Of a stretch of 64,000 nucleotides of DNA, positions 9,035 through 20,679 are shown piece after piece. The DNA comes from Trichaptum fuscoviolaceum (taxonomy: Eukaryota; Basidiomycota; Agaricomycetes; Hymenochaetales; Trichaptaceae). The position numbers were made by a program, and so were the translations under genes. The number at the start of each line of letters is the position of its first letter. Position 1 is the first letter of the stretch. The DNA is taken from contig CAJSYZ010000007.1 in NCBI GenBank assembly GCA_910574455.1, positions 5,637,974 through 5,701,973 of the forward strand, given 5' to 3'. Below the pieces are notes generated by a model. That model did not search any database. It was given only the letters and a program-made list of their open reading frames with translations, and was not told the origin of the DNA.

Positions 9035-12000
9035 ATGTCAACTCGAAGACAAACGCGGGCTAAGAATAGCAATCAGCACCCGGGAGCCATAGTCAATAAA
9101 CTCAGAACACGTCAAACGAAAGAGGAGGTATTGAGGGAGAAAGAAGAGAAGGAGAGAAGGAGAGAAGAGCAGGCCTCAAAGCGTGGTGAGGCATTGAGGG
9201 AAAAGGAGGAGAAGGAAAAACAGAAGGAAGAACGGGCAGCTCTGCGCGAAGCTGCGGCTCAACAAGCCGCGGATGCGAGAGAGAAGAGAAAACTTGATGC
9301 GGAACAGAAACGGGCAGCAAAAGAACAAGAGGCATCTGAGAAGGTACGCAAAAAGAGAGCTGCAGCAGAGCAACAGGAAACAGCAATACTGGAGACGATG
9401 GAGCTTGAGAAGAATTTGTCGAAGGCTCTTGACATTCGCACCCAGATGGGCTCAACTGCACCTAAGCTGGCTGGCACTGACAAACGAGGGCTAAAAAAAC
9501 CGAAAGACACTCCTGAAGCTAGTGAGTCCTTATCTTCAAGACAGCGACAGTCGAGTTACCAGATATTGGCATTGCAGGTTCAACGAACGAGGAAAAAGAC
9601 AGCTTTTGTGAAGCTGAAGGCAATGCAAACTTTTATGTTCGTAAGTTGCATTACCTTTACGACTTTAGGTTTTGAAAGATGAACATATTGACTCACGTTA
9701 TGATGCAGCCAATTCCGATGGACCAGATAGAGAGCGCGCAAAAAAGGCGAGGAAAAAGGACACCAGAGGTGCACTTCCTTTCTGTACTTGTGTGCAGGGC
9801 GCAAAGGCTTCAAGTCGTATCATAGGAGGCACTGGCTATCATAGTACGCTTGCAGGACAGGACAGCAGTCTTTCTGGTGAGGATACAGACATGATAGACT
9901 CGCCCAATACGTCGAAACGGAACGATAAGACAAAGCGACCTGTCAGGGCACTTCACAACACAGATGGATCCACTTTCTTCGGCGGAGAGGGCAGAAATCC
10001 TGAGATCGCAGGGAAGATAGTAGAAGATATTGACTTGTGAGTTTGAAGTCGTACTACTCAACCGTTCGCATCATAGTACGAAAGATGAGTTTCAAATTCA
10101 AACAAATTCAAGTTGATAGTAAGTGTGAAGCTTGATTTAAACTCAGCTACTTGAAGCTTATCATTGTAGTACTACTTACTACTACTACTACTAGTAGTAC
10201 TAGTACTGATATCTTGAATGCGCCCGCCACTGCCAGTGGCAGTTTGAGCGTGCCACGCGTGCGCCAGTGACACTGCCAGTGGCAGCGACCGTGGCGGCCC
10301 GGCGGGTCACCGCCGTGCCACACTTCTTCAAGATCATCATGAACCCGAACGTTGCAGCTTCTTCACTTATAATGCTCACATCCTTATCTTTGTTTCAAGT
10401 TGTGAGCCTGGCTGACACAAGGAAAATTTAGGCTCCCCGCCTCGGTGCAAGAGGATGCAAACTTTAGTCCTTGGGAGGATGAAGGAGAGACAGTAACCCT
10501 CACGAGTTTTCAAGGTGTAAAGAATAGCTTTGCGAGCGAGCGACAGACGGCACATCTTGTTGACTCCGACACTGATAATGTGAGTTGGTTAAAGCATTCA
10601 TTAGACTGGCAGATGAAATCTTAATATTTTGATTGTGCGTTTAATTAGGACGCGAGGAGACTTACAATACCGCCCCAAGCCAATGTGAGTGCCGCTTAAA
10701 GTTCAAAGAAATCGTTCGATTCATAGAGACTATGCATCGGTGGAGTCCTATGCACAACGATGGCTAATTAACAATGTTTCTGTATCGTATTAGGATGGAG
10801 CTAGCAATAAATCAAAGAAAAGGAAGCTATCCCGCGACACTCTCTCCGACTTGCAGGCTCCTACAACGTTGGTAAGTGGCATCATAATGTCTTGCTTCGT
10901 TCGCGCTACTTATCCTTCCTTCTTTGTGCTCTGGAGAAGAAGAATATCAGGAGACAATCGGCCGTTCAGGTGAGTGTTTCACATCAAAGCATGGATCTGG
11001 TGCCGGACTTTCTTGTGTCCTTCGGCGTCGACATATCTTTACTTCATTACTTACCAAACCGTACTCTGAATAGGGCGCGAAAATGCAGAGAATCGCCAAC
11101 TCCCAGCTTGATGTAACGGTAAGTTTATTCTGCTTTTACCCCCTCACTACTCACCTGTCATCTCGTCAGGAGGGTATTACTGTCAATGGACATAGAGAGC
11201 AATCGCCGGCGTTGTATCTGCAGATGCAGGTATGTGTAGGCATTGACACTCAATAGGACAACTTTCTGCACCCCTTTCTTTGGCAAGGATCTGGTTGTCT
11301 ACTAAGCTTTGCTTATTGTAGGACAGCATGATCGCGAATAATAAGAAGAGGAAGTCACCGCCGGACTCTAACTCGCATGCCGTGGTAATTCTTGCATTTC
11401 CACCCAATATTCAAATCACTTCCTTACTATCTAAAACAGACTAGCATGAACGTGTATATGAAGAAGCCGTCATCACAGGCTGCCTCGACAGTTAGTGTTA
11501 ATCCTTCTAATCTCCATTTCATATCATTTCTGATTAAGCAACAAGGATTTGAACCTCACTACTAGTAACAAGAGTAAACTGCAAGACAGTCATTCTCAGG
11601 CTGATATACTGGTATTCAATTCTCTTCGAGCTTTTCTTGGTAACAATTCCTCTAATTGCTACAGATAAAATCTTCTACTTCTATTCGCAATTTGAAGAGG
11701 TCTCTGGCGGCTCATGTGCAACATATTGCAAGTGTGAGCTAATTGCTGCAATTGATTCGTGTACTAATTCATGGCTCCTTTAACAGGCAAGTGGTTGTGA
11801 GGTGTCGCTAACACCACGAGCACAATCACCTGCGATGACGACAGTATCCATCAGTCCTGAACCCGAAGTGCTTGCAATCAAGGCTCATGATGGTCATCGC
11901 AAAGTCTCTCAGACTACTAGCTCTGTGCGTTAATCAAATCATGTCTATGATATACATCCACTAACTTGCAGAAATGCAGACATCTGTAGGGCTTGAAGAC

Positions 12001-13400
12001 AAGGATAGAAATAGTATCGGAAGGGAGGGATCCCGCGTTCCCGGCAAAAAAAGGGCAACGAATCAGTGTCTCCCTCCCGGAACTCAGGCAGGCTGGACTC
12101 ACATTCTTCTGCCTTCACTGTATCGCGCAGTTGGAAAGTCCACAACTCCATGGCAAAACCCGGACAATAAGTCCATCGGAACCTTGTGGGGGAAGGTGTT
12201 TGATTCTGTCAAACTTAGTTACGACACGCAATTGGCCGACATCTGTTCTTTAGTTGAGTCATCCCTTATTGTCTTACATCGGCCATTTTGAATCAAGTAT
12301 GATCTGCCCTGTAGGCAGCCCAGAGATGCTCTGATAGTTGGCGCAAGAAATTGTTCGAGAAAGCCAAACAATCAATTTCGAGTTTCGTCGGCAACGAGCG
12401 TTCTAAGTCAGTGGAGACCGAAGAAATTGTGAAGATGTTGCAGACGATGGTCGACAAGAAGAAAGCTGAACCATTCCTCTGGGAACGCTGGCATAGTATG
12501 GATAAGGTATGTGAAAATTTGCCCCATGTCACCCTTCGTGTCCCTGCATTGACTCTGAAATTACAGAAGCAAGGGTTGTTCTGCTCTGATCTCGTAATCT
12601 CAGTGTTGTCCGTACACCTAGTCTTGGCCCTGGGTCGGCATAAAGTACTGGACAAAAACACAATAGGAAAGCCTATCGGTGCCCTCGCTCTTGCGGCAAC
12701 CGCGGTATCTATCTACTTCAGTTCTTATAGTGGCTTTATTCGCTGAACTTCTCATGAACAGGTCAAGGTTGCAATCGACAAGCAGGTGGCCCGGTTGCAA
12801 AAGATCAAAGAAGAGTTTGGTGGTGCTGAGTGGTACTTCACCAGTGCTCTGTGGCAGCCTCATACGGACGACTATGTTAACTTATTGTCGAATTCCTCGT
12901 TTTTTACTGAATCAAACTGGGAGAAGGTCCGATCCCGCCTAGCAGCTTACAATTCCATTGAAGATTTTAGTGCGGGAAAGAACACCGAACTTGTTGGATC
13001 GGGTGTCACTGGCAGGGATTTCTCCCTGTATCTTGACGTTGGAGACGCGGATGCGAGCGGCGAGTATACATATGGCGAGGGCACTACTAGAAGTAGTAAG
13101 TGCAAGGAGGATAAGGATAATGACGGCGAAGAAGTCGAGGATTTCAAGGATAGGGAAGACGATATGGAGGACGAGAGTGTGCTTGGCGAGGGAGACGAGG
13201 ACGAGGACAAGGATCAGGAGGAGGACAAGGATCAGGATCAGGATGAGAACAAGGATGCGGACGAGAATTTCAGCATGGGTTATGGACGCAGTGGAGGTTT
13301 TGAGGGCGAGGAGAATGACGCAGGCAGAGAGGACGGGGAAGGCGATCGTGAGGACGAGGGTTCATTATGGGATTCGGCTACGGACGGCGCAGACTTTTAA
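9035..13400 (+). CDS. Micro-exon-rich gene, DUF6532-like C-terminal domain (tentative)
   Basis: The start 'MSTRRQTRAK' is followed by a strongly charged coiled coil (Arg/Glu/Lys-rich, about residues 30-130). About fifteen exons follow, several only 30-70 nt long (for example near 10650, 10797, 11100, 11170, 11325 and 11440), each bounded by GT..AG. The globular part begins at about 11960. It continues through 12313-12505, 12567-12700 ('GALALAATA' at its end) and from 12762 ('GGAEWYFTSALW', 'NWEKVRSRL'), which resembles the DUF6532 family of unknown function expanded in mushrooms. The tail (13080-13400) is a low-complexity Asp/Glu run. The first long intron (about 10037-10432) is several times the usual size and filled with palindromic repeats. 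Function unknown; the family match is from memory of its pattern and only moderately sure. Confidence 0.5.
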
Positions 13401-13609
13401 GAGCAGGTCGATCTCTGGTGAGCTTCAGCTTTGACCCATCACCCCGCCACTGTATTCAAGCTCTTACTACCACCAACTTGCAGTGGCATTCGTTCTCTGA
13501 ATATGCCGAGGAACAGCCTGCCAGCGAGGTAGAAGTGGCAAAATATAATCTGGTTCAGGATGCCGTGGTGTAGCTACTGAGGGACACTGATGCACTGATT
13601 TCTACTTAT

Positions 13610-13800
13610 TGTCTTAAATTACTTGTGGAAATGAAGTAATTCTGGAACCTCTTACGCACTTACACGCTTGAGTACTGCAAACCGACAGACAAAAAAGTCT
13701 GCTTATATGATTAAATGATGAATTACTTATGGAATGAACTACTTGAGCCCCTTACACACTTATACACTTGAGCACTGCAATTCGAATGCCAGAAAAAAAC
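13610..13800. repeat. Diverged tandem duplication, about 107-bp period
   Basis: Two copies start near 13615 and 13722. Both contain GAATTACTT/AAATTACTT, then CCTTACACACTTAYACRCTTGAG, an ACTGCAA block and a polyA-rich stretch before TCTG. They lie just 3' of the preceding gene. The rest of 13400-14020 holds only short repeats of CTGATTTCAG and CTGAA, with no gene seen. Confidence 0.6.
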
Positions 13801-14107
13801 TTCTGATATGCTTGAATGCTGAAGACTGAATGCCTGAAGAGCTGATTTAAGTCGACGGCACTGATTTCAGCAGGCCCCTTCCTGAATAATGAAACCACAT
13901 GCCTGAAATCAGTAAATCAGTAGAATTTCACTTCCCAGGGCTTCAGTAAATTTCAGACCGTTTAAGTAACCTTAAGTGAAAAAGAAGATTCCCTGATGTG
14001 AACGTCACACGTCAAGTCGCGTCGTGCCTCTTTATCATCGACCACAACAACAAGGACGACTTCGAGCCTCAAGACACGATGAAGACCACGATTTTTACAA
14101 CACTTGT

Positions 14108-14525
14108 GTCGGACGAGGCCTTATTTGTGCCACCCGCCTTAGTTCCTTAATACCTAGCGGACGCTACCCGCTCCATCAAAGCCATTCGGACGAGGCCTTA
14201 TTCGTGCCACCCGACTTACTGCTCAATGCCTTGCGGACGCTACCCGCTTTCAAAGCAGCGGACGCTACACGCTTTCAAAGCAGCAGATGCTACCTGCTTT
14301 CAAAGCAGCAGACGCTACCTGCTATAACAAAGCTTACTCGGACGAGGCCTTAATCGTGCCACCCGACTTACTGCTCAAGGCCTTGCGGACGCTACCCGCT
14401 TTCAAAGCAGCGGACGCTACCCGCTTTCAAAGCAGCAGATGCTACCTGCTTTCGAAGCAGCAGACGCTACCTGCTATAACAAAGCTTACTTGGACGAGGC
14501 CTTATTCGTGCCACCCGAACTTGTT
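14108..14525. repeat. 152-bp tandem repeat array
   Basis: Unit starts fall at 14186, 14338 and 14490, exactly 152 bp apart, giving two full units and a partial third. A shortened unit precedes them at 14108. Each unit opens with TCGGACGAGGCCTTATTCG and then holds three or four ~24-bp sub-repeats of the form GCRGAYGCTACCYGCTTTCAAA. Open frames across it are by-products of the repeat. No protein function is inferred. Confidence 0.85.
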
Positions 14526-14860
14526 CATGCCTTACGGCCATACAAACATTCATGATTATGTTCATGCCTTTTGGCCTTACGAGCATGCGCTCCATTTTGT
14601 TCATGCCTTTGTGCCTCACAAACACGCGCTACATTTGTTCATGCATTTGAGCCTTACGAACATTACTGCTTGTTCATGCCTTTTGGGCCTTACGAACGCG
14701 TGCAACCCAGTCGGACGAGGCCGTATCCGTGCCACCCGAATCATTGTCTAACAGTGGTCACCAGCGGACGCTACCCGCTTGCAAAGCAGAGGATGCTACC
14801 CGCTATAAAAGCAGCAGATGCCACCTGCTATATCAAAGCCCCAGGGGTGTGGAACGGAAG
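14526..14860. repeat. Second tandem array, about 45-55 bp units
   Basis: The phrase GTTCATGCCTTTTGGCCTTACGA recurs in varied form about four times between 14523 and 14700. One more copy of GGACGAGGCC (14713) and of the GCTACCCGCT sub-repeat (14765-14850) follows. The two arrays therefore share parts and were probably shuffled together. Confidence 0.7.
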
Positions 14861-14919
14861 TAAGGTAAGTTTTGCACTCCATTATCTATTTACATGGGTA
14901 GCACTATCTAGCATGGAGA

Positions 14920-15080
14920 CCTCGGTCGGCGTAGCCTTCCTTGTGGGTTTGCCGAGGCTTCTCCTCGTCAGAGGCTGCGCCTCCCTTCGGTTTTGGGCTT
15001 GACTCGTCGGCCCCTCGGCAACCTAAGTCGCTCTAGAGCAAGGACCTTTTCAGCGAGCTCTAGAGCGGCTTCTCCCATAA
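14920..15080. other. GC-rich hairpin block
   Basis: Several self-complementary pieces lie close together: CCTCGGTCGG...CCGAGG (14920-14957), GAGGCTGCGCCTC (14970-14982), and GCTCTAGAGC twice (15029-15038 and 15057-15067). It could be a short non-autonomous repeat or a structured RNA. No polymerase III boxes were recognised. Confidence 0.35.
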
Positions 15081-15354
15081 GAACCTGCCAGCCCAATTTT
15101 TCACCTCAGCATCCTTCGAGGAAGCCTTTCTTTCTAGATAGTCAACAGCAGACGGGAGCGTGCGGGAGCGCAGGAATGAGTTGAATGAGATGGCGAAACA
15201 GTAGGCTGAAGTCAGAGGAACTTGTCAAATGATAATCTGAGTTGATCGGAGTCGGACTTTCAAACTCCGAACCCACACTCCCCGCCCACACACTGGCACA
15301 CGTCCTATCCTCACGTCGTTCACCAAGCTCATTCACAATATCTTACCTATCGCG

Positions 15355-17584
15355 ATGAAGAAACTCACCAGAAAGCTGAAGGATAAAGCGGCACGCTCGA
15401 AGTCCGAGAGAGATAGAAGGTATCTCAAGACCGATCTAGGTGCAGCCGCTTATCTTCTGCCAGAACCTGTTGGGCTATTTGACGGCAAAGCCTTCAGAAC
15501 CAGCTGTGACTCGGACTCGGTGGATGAGGTGTCCATATTATCATTCTCGACAACTGCGACAACAGACGACAACCATGGAGCGGGCCTAACGATAGACAAG
15601 TTCTTTTACCAGCCAGTCGGTCGGAGGATCGAAAAGATGGCATTCCGAATCTTACTTCCAAGCCTCCCACCCGGAAGGATCCTCCAATATCTAGAAGACT
15701 CGTTTCTAAGCAGCTCGCTGGTCGTGTCGAGTGCGCATTATCGGGATAGGTGGAAGCGCCTGCCTAGGATACATGTATATGGGCTTAACGCTCTTGTACA
15801 TCAGTTCCAGTGAGTGCGTCACTTCTTGGATTACAGTATACGAAGAGAATCTGACCACTGCTAGATCGAAGTCACGCCACCAATCTGCAGCGGCTCTATC
15901 AGCTATCATACGCTTAGATCCCCTGAACGAATACCTTAGATCTTTCTTCGCCCATGTCCTGGACTACGAACAGTTCAAACATCATTTCAACATGGTTATC
16001 AATTCGCAGGACAATAATATCCACTGGCAGGAGATGCAGTGTTATCTTCTCCTAATTGCTCTTTCATGGAGATACCCGTTCGACTTAGCCAGCTCAGGTC
16101 TCCCCTTAGCATCTGACTCATTTGACGACATTAGTTCCGTAAGGCGAGGCCTGCTGAGAATTGTGAAATTATCGCGGTAATGTGCTACATATCTATGGAT
16201 TGCACCTCGGGCGATTCTCTCATCAAGCTTCTTAGAGCTTCCGGAAGGCACCACCTCTCTGCGATCCGAGAAGCCTGCCTCCTTTGCAAGCTAGCCTTCC
16301 GGCTGGTCCCTTCGCGGTTGGAGTACGGGAACTACCGTCATTACCACATCCCCGGCTTCTGCGAGACAATCTACTTCTTTGGCGCATTCTTCCTGAAGTC
16401 CATCCCCGTCCTTTGTGGTCTCGCTACCAAGCATCATTCTGGTACCAGTGAGAGTGTGCGGGAATCTTACTACATGATCCTCCCGACGATCCTGCGCTGG
16501 CTGGATTCGATTTTTTATTACTGTGCTAATACAAGCCAGAATGTTGACACGTACAGCCTGCCTGCGCTGGAAGCTGCTGCGACTATACGTGGATTGCTCA
16601 CTCAGTGCGTATTCACAATTACTGTAAATCAGATTGTGTCCATACTGAATACGGGGTGATATAGCGACTCAAGGATGGAGGCATTATTCCCTCTATCGGG
16701 CAGGCGAGTACGGGAGCTTCCGACAATATATCGGTCTGTACTCCCCAGGAGAACACGCGAGACAGTTAGTTATAGAAGTTCTCCGGAACCTCCGATCATG
16801 CGACCTCAAATCAGGGCTTCGATTGCTAGAACCCATCGCATTCTGGGATCCTGGGATGAATTTGAGCGAGAACTGGAAGTCCTTACCAACACAAATGCAT
16901 ATAATGAACGAGATGGTGTGTTAAGCCCTTCTTTTTAACGGAAATTATCACAGGGAGACAGTGACCTTACACATTCTTTTACCAGGCCTGTCGAGACAAA
17001 ACCTCAAACAACCCGGGCCTTCACTCGATAACTCACCAATCTCAGGTATACACGATAAAGAGTGTGCAATATGCCACAATTGGGGCATTTACTTTCGATC
17101 AAACCTCGAATGGGACTGGGACACCGCGAGCTGCATGGAGCGGCTATTCATGCTCCCGGAGGAGGTAGGGTCGCCAGCAGCCCCAATGGCCACGGTAGAC
17201 CTGGATGTGATGGATCCGAATACGTGGACCCTCTCTACGAACACGCGGGGAAGGCTGCCGAGGCAGATGAGAGTCGCGTATACATCGGCTACGGGCGGAA
17301 CGAGGTATATGACCTTCGTGCGTGTGGGCAGTACTGGGACATCTGCTGCAGATGTTGAACAGGTAGGAGGCTTTGAACAGGTAGGAGACGGGATGCAGGA
17401 AGACAGGCCCGGGGAGGGTTCAGAGGACACCGCGGATGAGGACCCAGAGACAGAGCTTGTAGTGACGGATAATGGTTTCGGTGGCACGTCCGCAGACAAG
17501 TCCAGTCGGGAAGAGGCAATGAAGGACCTCGAGACGGTCAGGGGGAATCAAGTCGACCAGATATCGATCTGCTCATTGGATTAA
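15355..17584 (+). CDS. Family X protein, copy 1 (uncharacterised, five exons, intact)
   Basis: I do not recognise this family. Exons read as 15355-15809, 15865-16176, 16236-16604, 16665-16915 and 16986-17584, which join in frame to about 661 residues. Blocks shared with the other copies are a Lys/Arg-rich start (1-25), SFSTTATTDD (64-72), DKFFYQPVGRRIEK (81-94), 'SAAALSAIIRL' at the start of exon 2, 'WGIYFRSNLEWDWD' followed by 'ERLFMLPEEV' (about 495-525), an acidic tail, and the end ISICSLD. No signal peptide or clear membrane helix is seen. Apparent stops near 16660 and 16935 fall inside introns. It is closest to the dead copy at 45194 and lacks a visible ASCC1-like partner upstream, where the tandem arrays lie. 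Confidence 0.8.
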
Positions 17585-19254
17585 GTGTGTTATGAAGCTC
17601 CTCGATTGATTTCACAGTGCTGTACGTGCTTACTCCTTGGTGCAGTCGTGGATGTCTTTGACTATTGAATACATCTTCCGGGCTTTAGCGAGAGGGACGT
17701 CCCTGCAGACTCGGAGACGCTGGACTCGGACGGTGTTCAGAAATCCCCACTAGCGAATGTTCGACTCACAACCGTACACTCCTAGACTCTTCTTCCTCTG
17801 TCCTTTCCCGTGCAGCTTAATATAAGCACGGACATCACGTCGATCTTCACTCCTAAGTCATTGATGAGGTGCTTATTTGCGTTACGGGATGCCTGGGCTC
17901 ATTGGGTGCATACATCAGTATTTGGGCACTCAGGTTACATGGAGGTGAAGATGGTGGTGCGTTGGGATGCGGAGTCTGCTTTCAAGTTCTTGTGGACGTG
18001 AATCAGCTTAGTATGTGAATAAATATAATCTATAGCTTGATTGCGCTGAATGCTTAGGTCACCTTGCGTGGATATGTGATCATCCCCGAGGAGCGTGCGG
18101 TTTAGATTTGGATCGTCTGAAAATCTTCCGACTATACGTTCGTTGTGGCTCAAGCATCTGGCTCGTTCTAGCACAGACGCAAGAATCCTGTTGGCTTGAG
18201 CTCACCTGCTGCAGTTTGGACGCCACGGTTTTCTACATGCTAGTCCATGCACAAACATTTGTGCCTAACTCATTCACAAACCAAGCATGGACCAATCAAA
18301 ATCCGGACGCCGACTCAGAGAAGTGTGTTCACCTCCAATGGCACTCGGAGCTGGAATCAGTGGTATCTCAGATATGTGCATCTCAGCTCTGGTCAGCTAC
18401 GTGGGTGCGTCGTGAGGTGTCCCCGCAAGCTCTCCTTGGCCGAAGACTAAGGCATGCTTGGTTTGCCGAAGCATGGCTCCTCTTATCGCCAACAAATCTG
18501 GCTGTCAAGCTTCTCAAACCTTGTAGCAGTTCTGATGCTAGGTTCATGGACTGTCTGGGAGTAGGTTTGAATTGGCACAGTGTCCTTTGTCCTGCTGCTT
18601 CCGGTATGCTATGTACGTAGTTTCGATGTGCACCCTTTAGTATTGAGCTAACGTGCATATTCATACGCCAACATGTATTTGAACACTTGACTGGTGCATT
18701 CTCCTGCTACCCATGATCAGTATAGTATCTTGTGCCGTCTCACATGGTGTTTCCTAAAGCCAGGCTCACTTCTGGTCTAGGCATTTCAGTCTGAAATACT
18801 ATTGCCATTTTATTCAGCCCAGTAAGTAGTGATCACAATATCAAATTATTCATGCTAACAGTTGTATAGCCTAGATTACACTCTTTCTTCATATTGTGAG
18901 CTTACTTACTAATATCAGGTTTTAATTCTCAAGTACATACTTCTGCTACTCACCAGTATTCAGCACGTCCTGCACAGCTATTGCTGCTTGTGCATCCTTT
19001 TGCACACTCGATTGGTAATTACGAGATACAAAACACAGTCACTCCTAGGCCTTACTGATAGATCGATCGCAAACATAGCCTTTTCACAAGGAAGAGAAGT
19101 GATATGAGAAAAGACGAAGATCACGGTTTATGGTTGGATTATGGGTACAGTAAAATCGCTCATGTATAGATTGCGCAGCTGTAAATAATATTTTGAATTT
19201 ACATTCTTCATTGACAGTTTTAATAAATGTAATTTGTACTCCGTAGTGCAACAA
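17585..19254. other. Intergenic region, no gene recognised
   Basis: Mostly AT-rich with short chance open frames. One frame of 170 codons (18108-18620, plus) has no family resemblance that I can see. No repeat boundary or RNA gene is evident. Confidence 0.5.
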
Positions 19255-20679
19255 TCAGTGAGTGGTGAAACCGCTCCAAACCTCGTCCACATCATCAAAT
19301 TCAGCAACCAAAGCGAGGTGCTCCGTGCTAAACCTCAGTCCTTGTTCCTCCATCAACTCCAGCTGCTCGAGCATCCCGACATCAAACTCAATCCCACATT
19401 CGCTGACCACGACTTCAAGGCCCTCGCCAAGACCAGGTGAGACCCGACTGGATAATCGGGACCACATCATCTTTATCATGCCGTCCGCGAACTCCTCAAC
19501 GCTATATCCGTCTTTACTTGCAAAAGTACACCTATCGAAGACGATTTTGCGCAGCTTGTACAAGCACCCTCTATTTCCGGGACCCCGCACTGAGAGAGTA
19601 GACAACATTCTCTCGCTGAGATCGTCACAGCCTGAGAGCATCAAAGAGCGGAGGTCGGGAACACGGAAAAGCAATTCAATGATACTGTTTTCAGGTATCA
19701 GACGTGATTGAATCTTGAGAACCTCCAATGTACACTTGGAGCGTCGTAGAAGGTCCTGAATCTCGAGCATGAACCTAGACACATGTTCGTCATTGCCTTC
19801 GTTCACAGTTAGTACAACAAGTTGTTGCAATCTTGGACATTGAATACGATTGAGGAAGTTCCCGATCGTACCGAGCTGACCCGCCGCAGCGACCACACAA
19901 AGGTACCGGAGACCTTCGAGTCTAAGCAGCTGTGCGGGAGGAGCAGTGCTTCCTGACGCTGGCATGGCGCAAACAGTGAGCGTTTGCACGTTCGGTGCGT
20001 TCTCAAGAAGACACATGCACTGGGTGAGAGACGAGAATGCCTCCGTATCACCCATGAGGACAAGCTCCATTGTGTTCAGGCTCGGGAGCGCAGGTGTGCC
20101 ATTGGGTGCGATGGGCCACAAGCTGTCGTAAAAGTGCCAATCGCCCAGAAGGGAGAGCGTCCTGAGTTGGTGGCTGTCCGATAAGTCGAGACGAGACTGC
20201 AAAACTGGGAAGCAGTCCGTGGGCGCCGTAAGCAACAGTCTTTCAATGCGAGGGAACGGTCCGAACGTGACAAATCGCCCTTGCGAGTTGTCTGTCGAAC
20301 CGACACGGTGACGCAAGGGTCCGCCAAAGCTGAAGCTCAGCTCAATTTCCTTCCACCTGAACCGATCTGCATTGATATGATGTGCCAGATAGCGCATGAG
20401 ATCCATCTCGGTAAAATTAGCTGGCGTGTACGGGCCAGTCCACTCTACTAGACTATCGTCGAAGTACGGTATGCCTGTCGGATGGAACTCGCGTGGATAA
20501 AAGGAGATCGATGTGACCTCCTCATTCTCCGAGAACATCCGATGTAGCAGACTGTTAAACCATCGGGCATCCGAAATGTTGCGTGGTGCCTGCTCCAAAA
20601 ACGATGTGCGGTTCCCGCGGATGATTTCTTGAGACACTCTTTGGTTTGGAATGTTGTGGGTGAGAGTGGGCAGAGGCAT
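19255..20679 (-). CDS. LRR-like protein of the fungal F-box/LRR type
   Basis: A 474-residue single-exon frame. It has no convincing F-box at its start. Irregular leucine-rich stretches recur every 25-30 residues, for example 'FPRIERLLLTAPTD', 'LRTLSLLGDW', 'LNTMELVLMGD', 'NVQTLTVCAMP', 'LRYLCVVAAAG' and 'LRSLMLSGCDDLSERML'. Such proteins are abundant in mushrooms, and those with an F-box serve as substrate receptors of SCF ubiquitin ligases. Without the F-box the role is uncertain. The start is the first ATG of the open frame. A TATA-like ATTTAAA lies about 60 bp upstream. It lies between family X copy 1 and the first ASCC1-like pseudogene, facing away from copy 2. Confidence 0.75.
   Translation of the reverse strand: MPLPTLTHNIPNQRVSQEIIRGNRTSFLEQAPRNISDARWFNSLLHRMFSENEEVTSISFYPREFHPTGIPYFDDSLVEWTGPYTPANFTEMDLMRYLAHHINADRFRWKEIELSFSFGGPLRHRVGSTDNSQGRFVTFGPFPRIERLLLTAPTDCFPVLQSRLDLSDSHQLRTLSLLGDWHFYDSLWPIAPNGTPALPSLNTMELVLMGDTEAFSSLTQCMCLLENAPNVQTLTVCAMPASGSTAPPAQLLRLEGLRYLCVVAAAGQLGTIGNFLNRIQCPRLQQLVVLTVNEGNDEHVSRFMLEIQDLLRRSKCTLEVLKIQSRLIPENSIIELLFRVPDLRSLMLSGCDDLSERMLSTLSVRGPGNRGCLYKLRKIVFDRCTFASKDGYSVEEFADGMIKMMWSRLSSRVSPGLGEGLEVVVSECGIEFDVGMLEQLELMEEQGLRFSTEHLALVAEFDDVDEVWSGFTTH

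Noticed and set aside
12947..13434. Ser-rich and Arg-rich frames overlapping the acidic exon
   Set aside because: Shadow frames of the Asp/Glu-coding low-complexity run.
14108..14860. CRISPR-like array
   Set aside because: Repeats are contiguous and nested without unique spacers of constant length, and the genome is eukaryotic with introns.
14024..15002. Overlapping plus-strand frames of 109-154 codons
   Set aside because: They are produced by the tandem repeats, repeat internally with the DNA period and have no start or splice context.
16619..16660. In-frame stop in family X copy 1 at the start of what looked like exon 4, and a similar one in copy 3 at 41373
   Set aside because: Alignment of the three copies shows a conserved intron (GTRCGT...ATAG) spanning the stops; the exons join in the same phase in all three.
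18108..18620. 170-codon frame
   Set aside because: Composition is unlike a protein (many Trp, Cys, Ser), with no splice signals and no recognised motif; kept only as an intergenic note.
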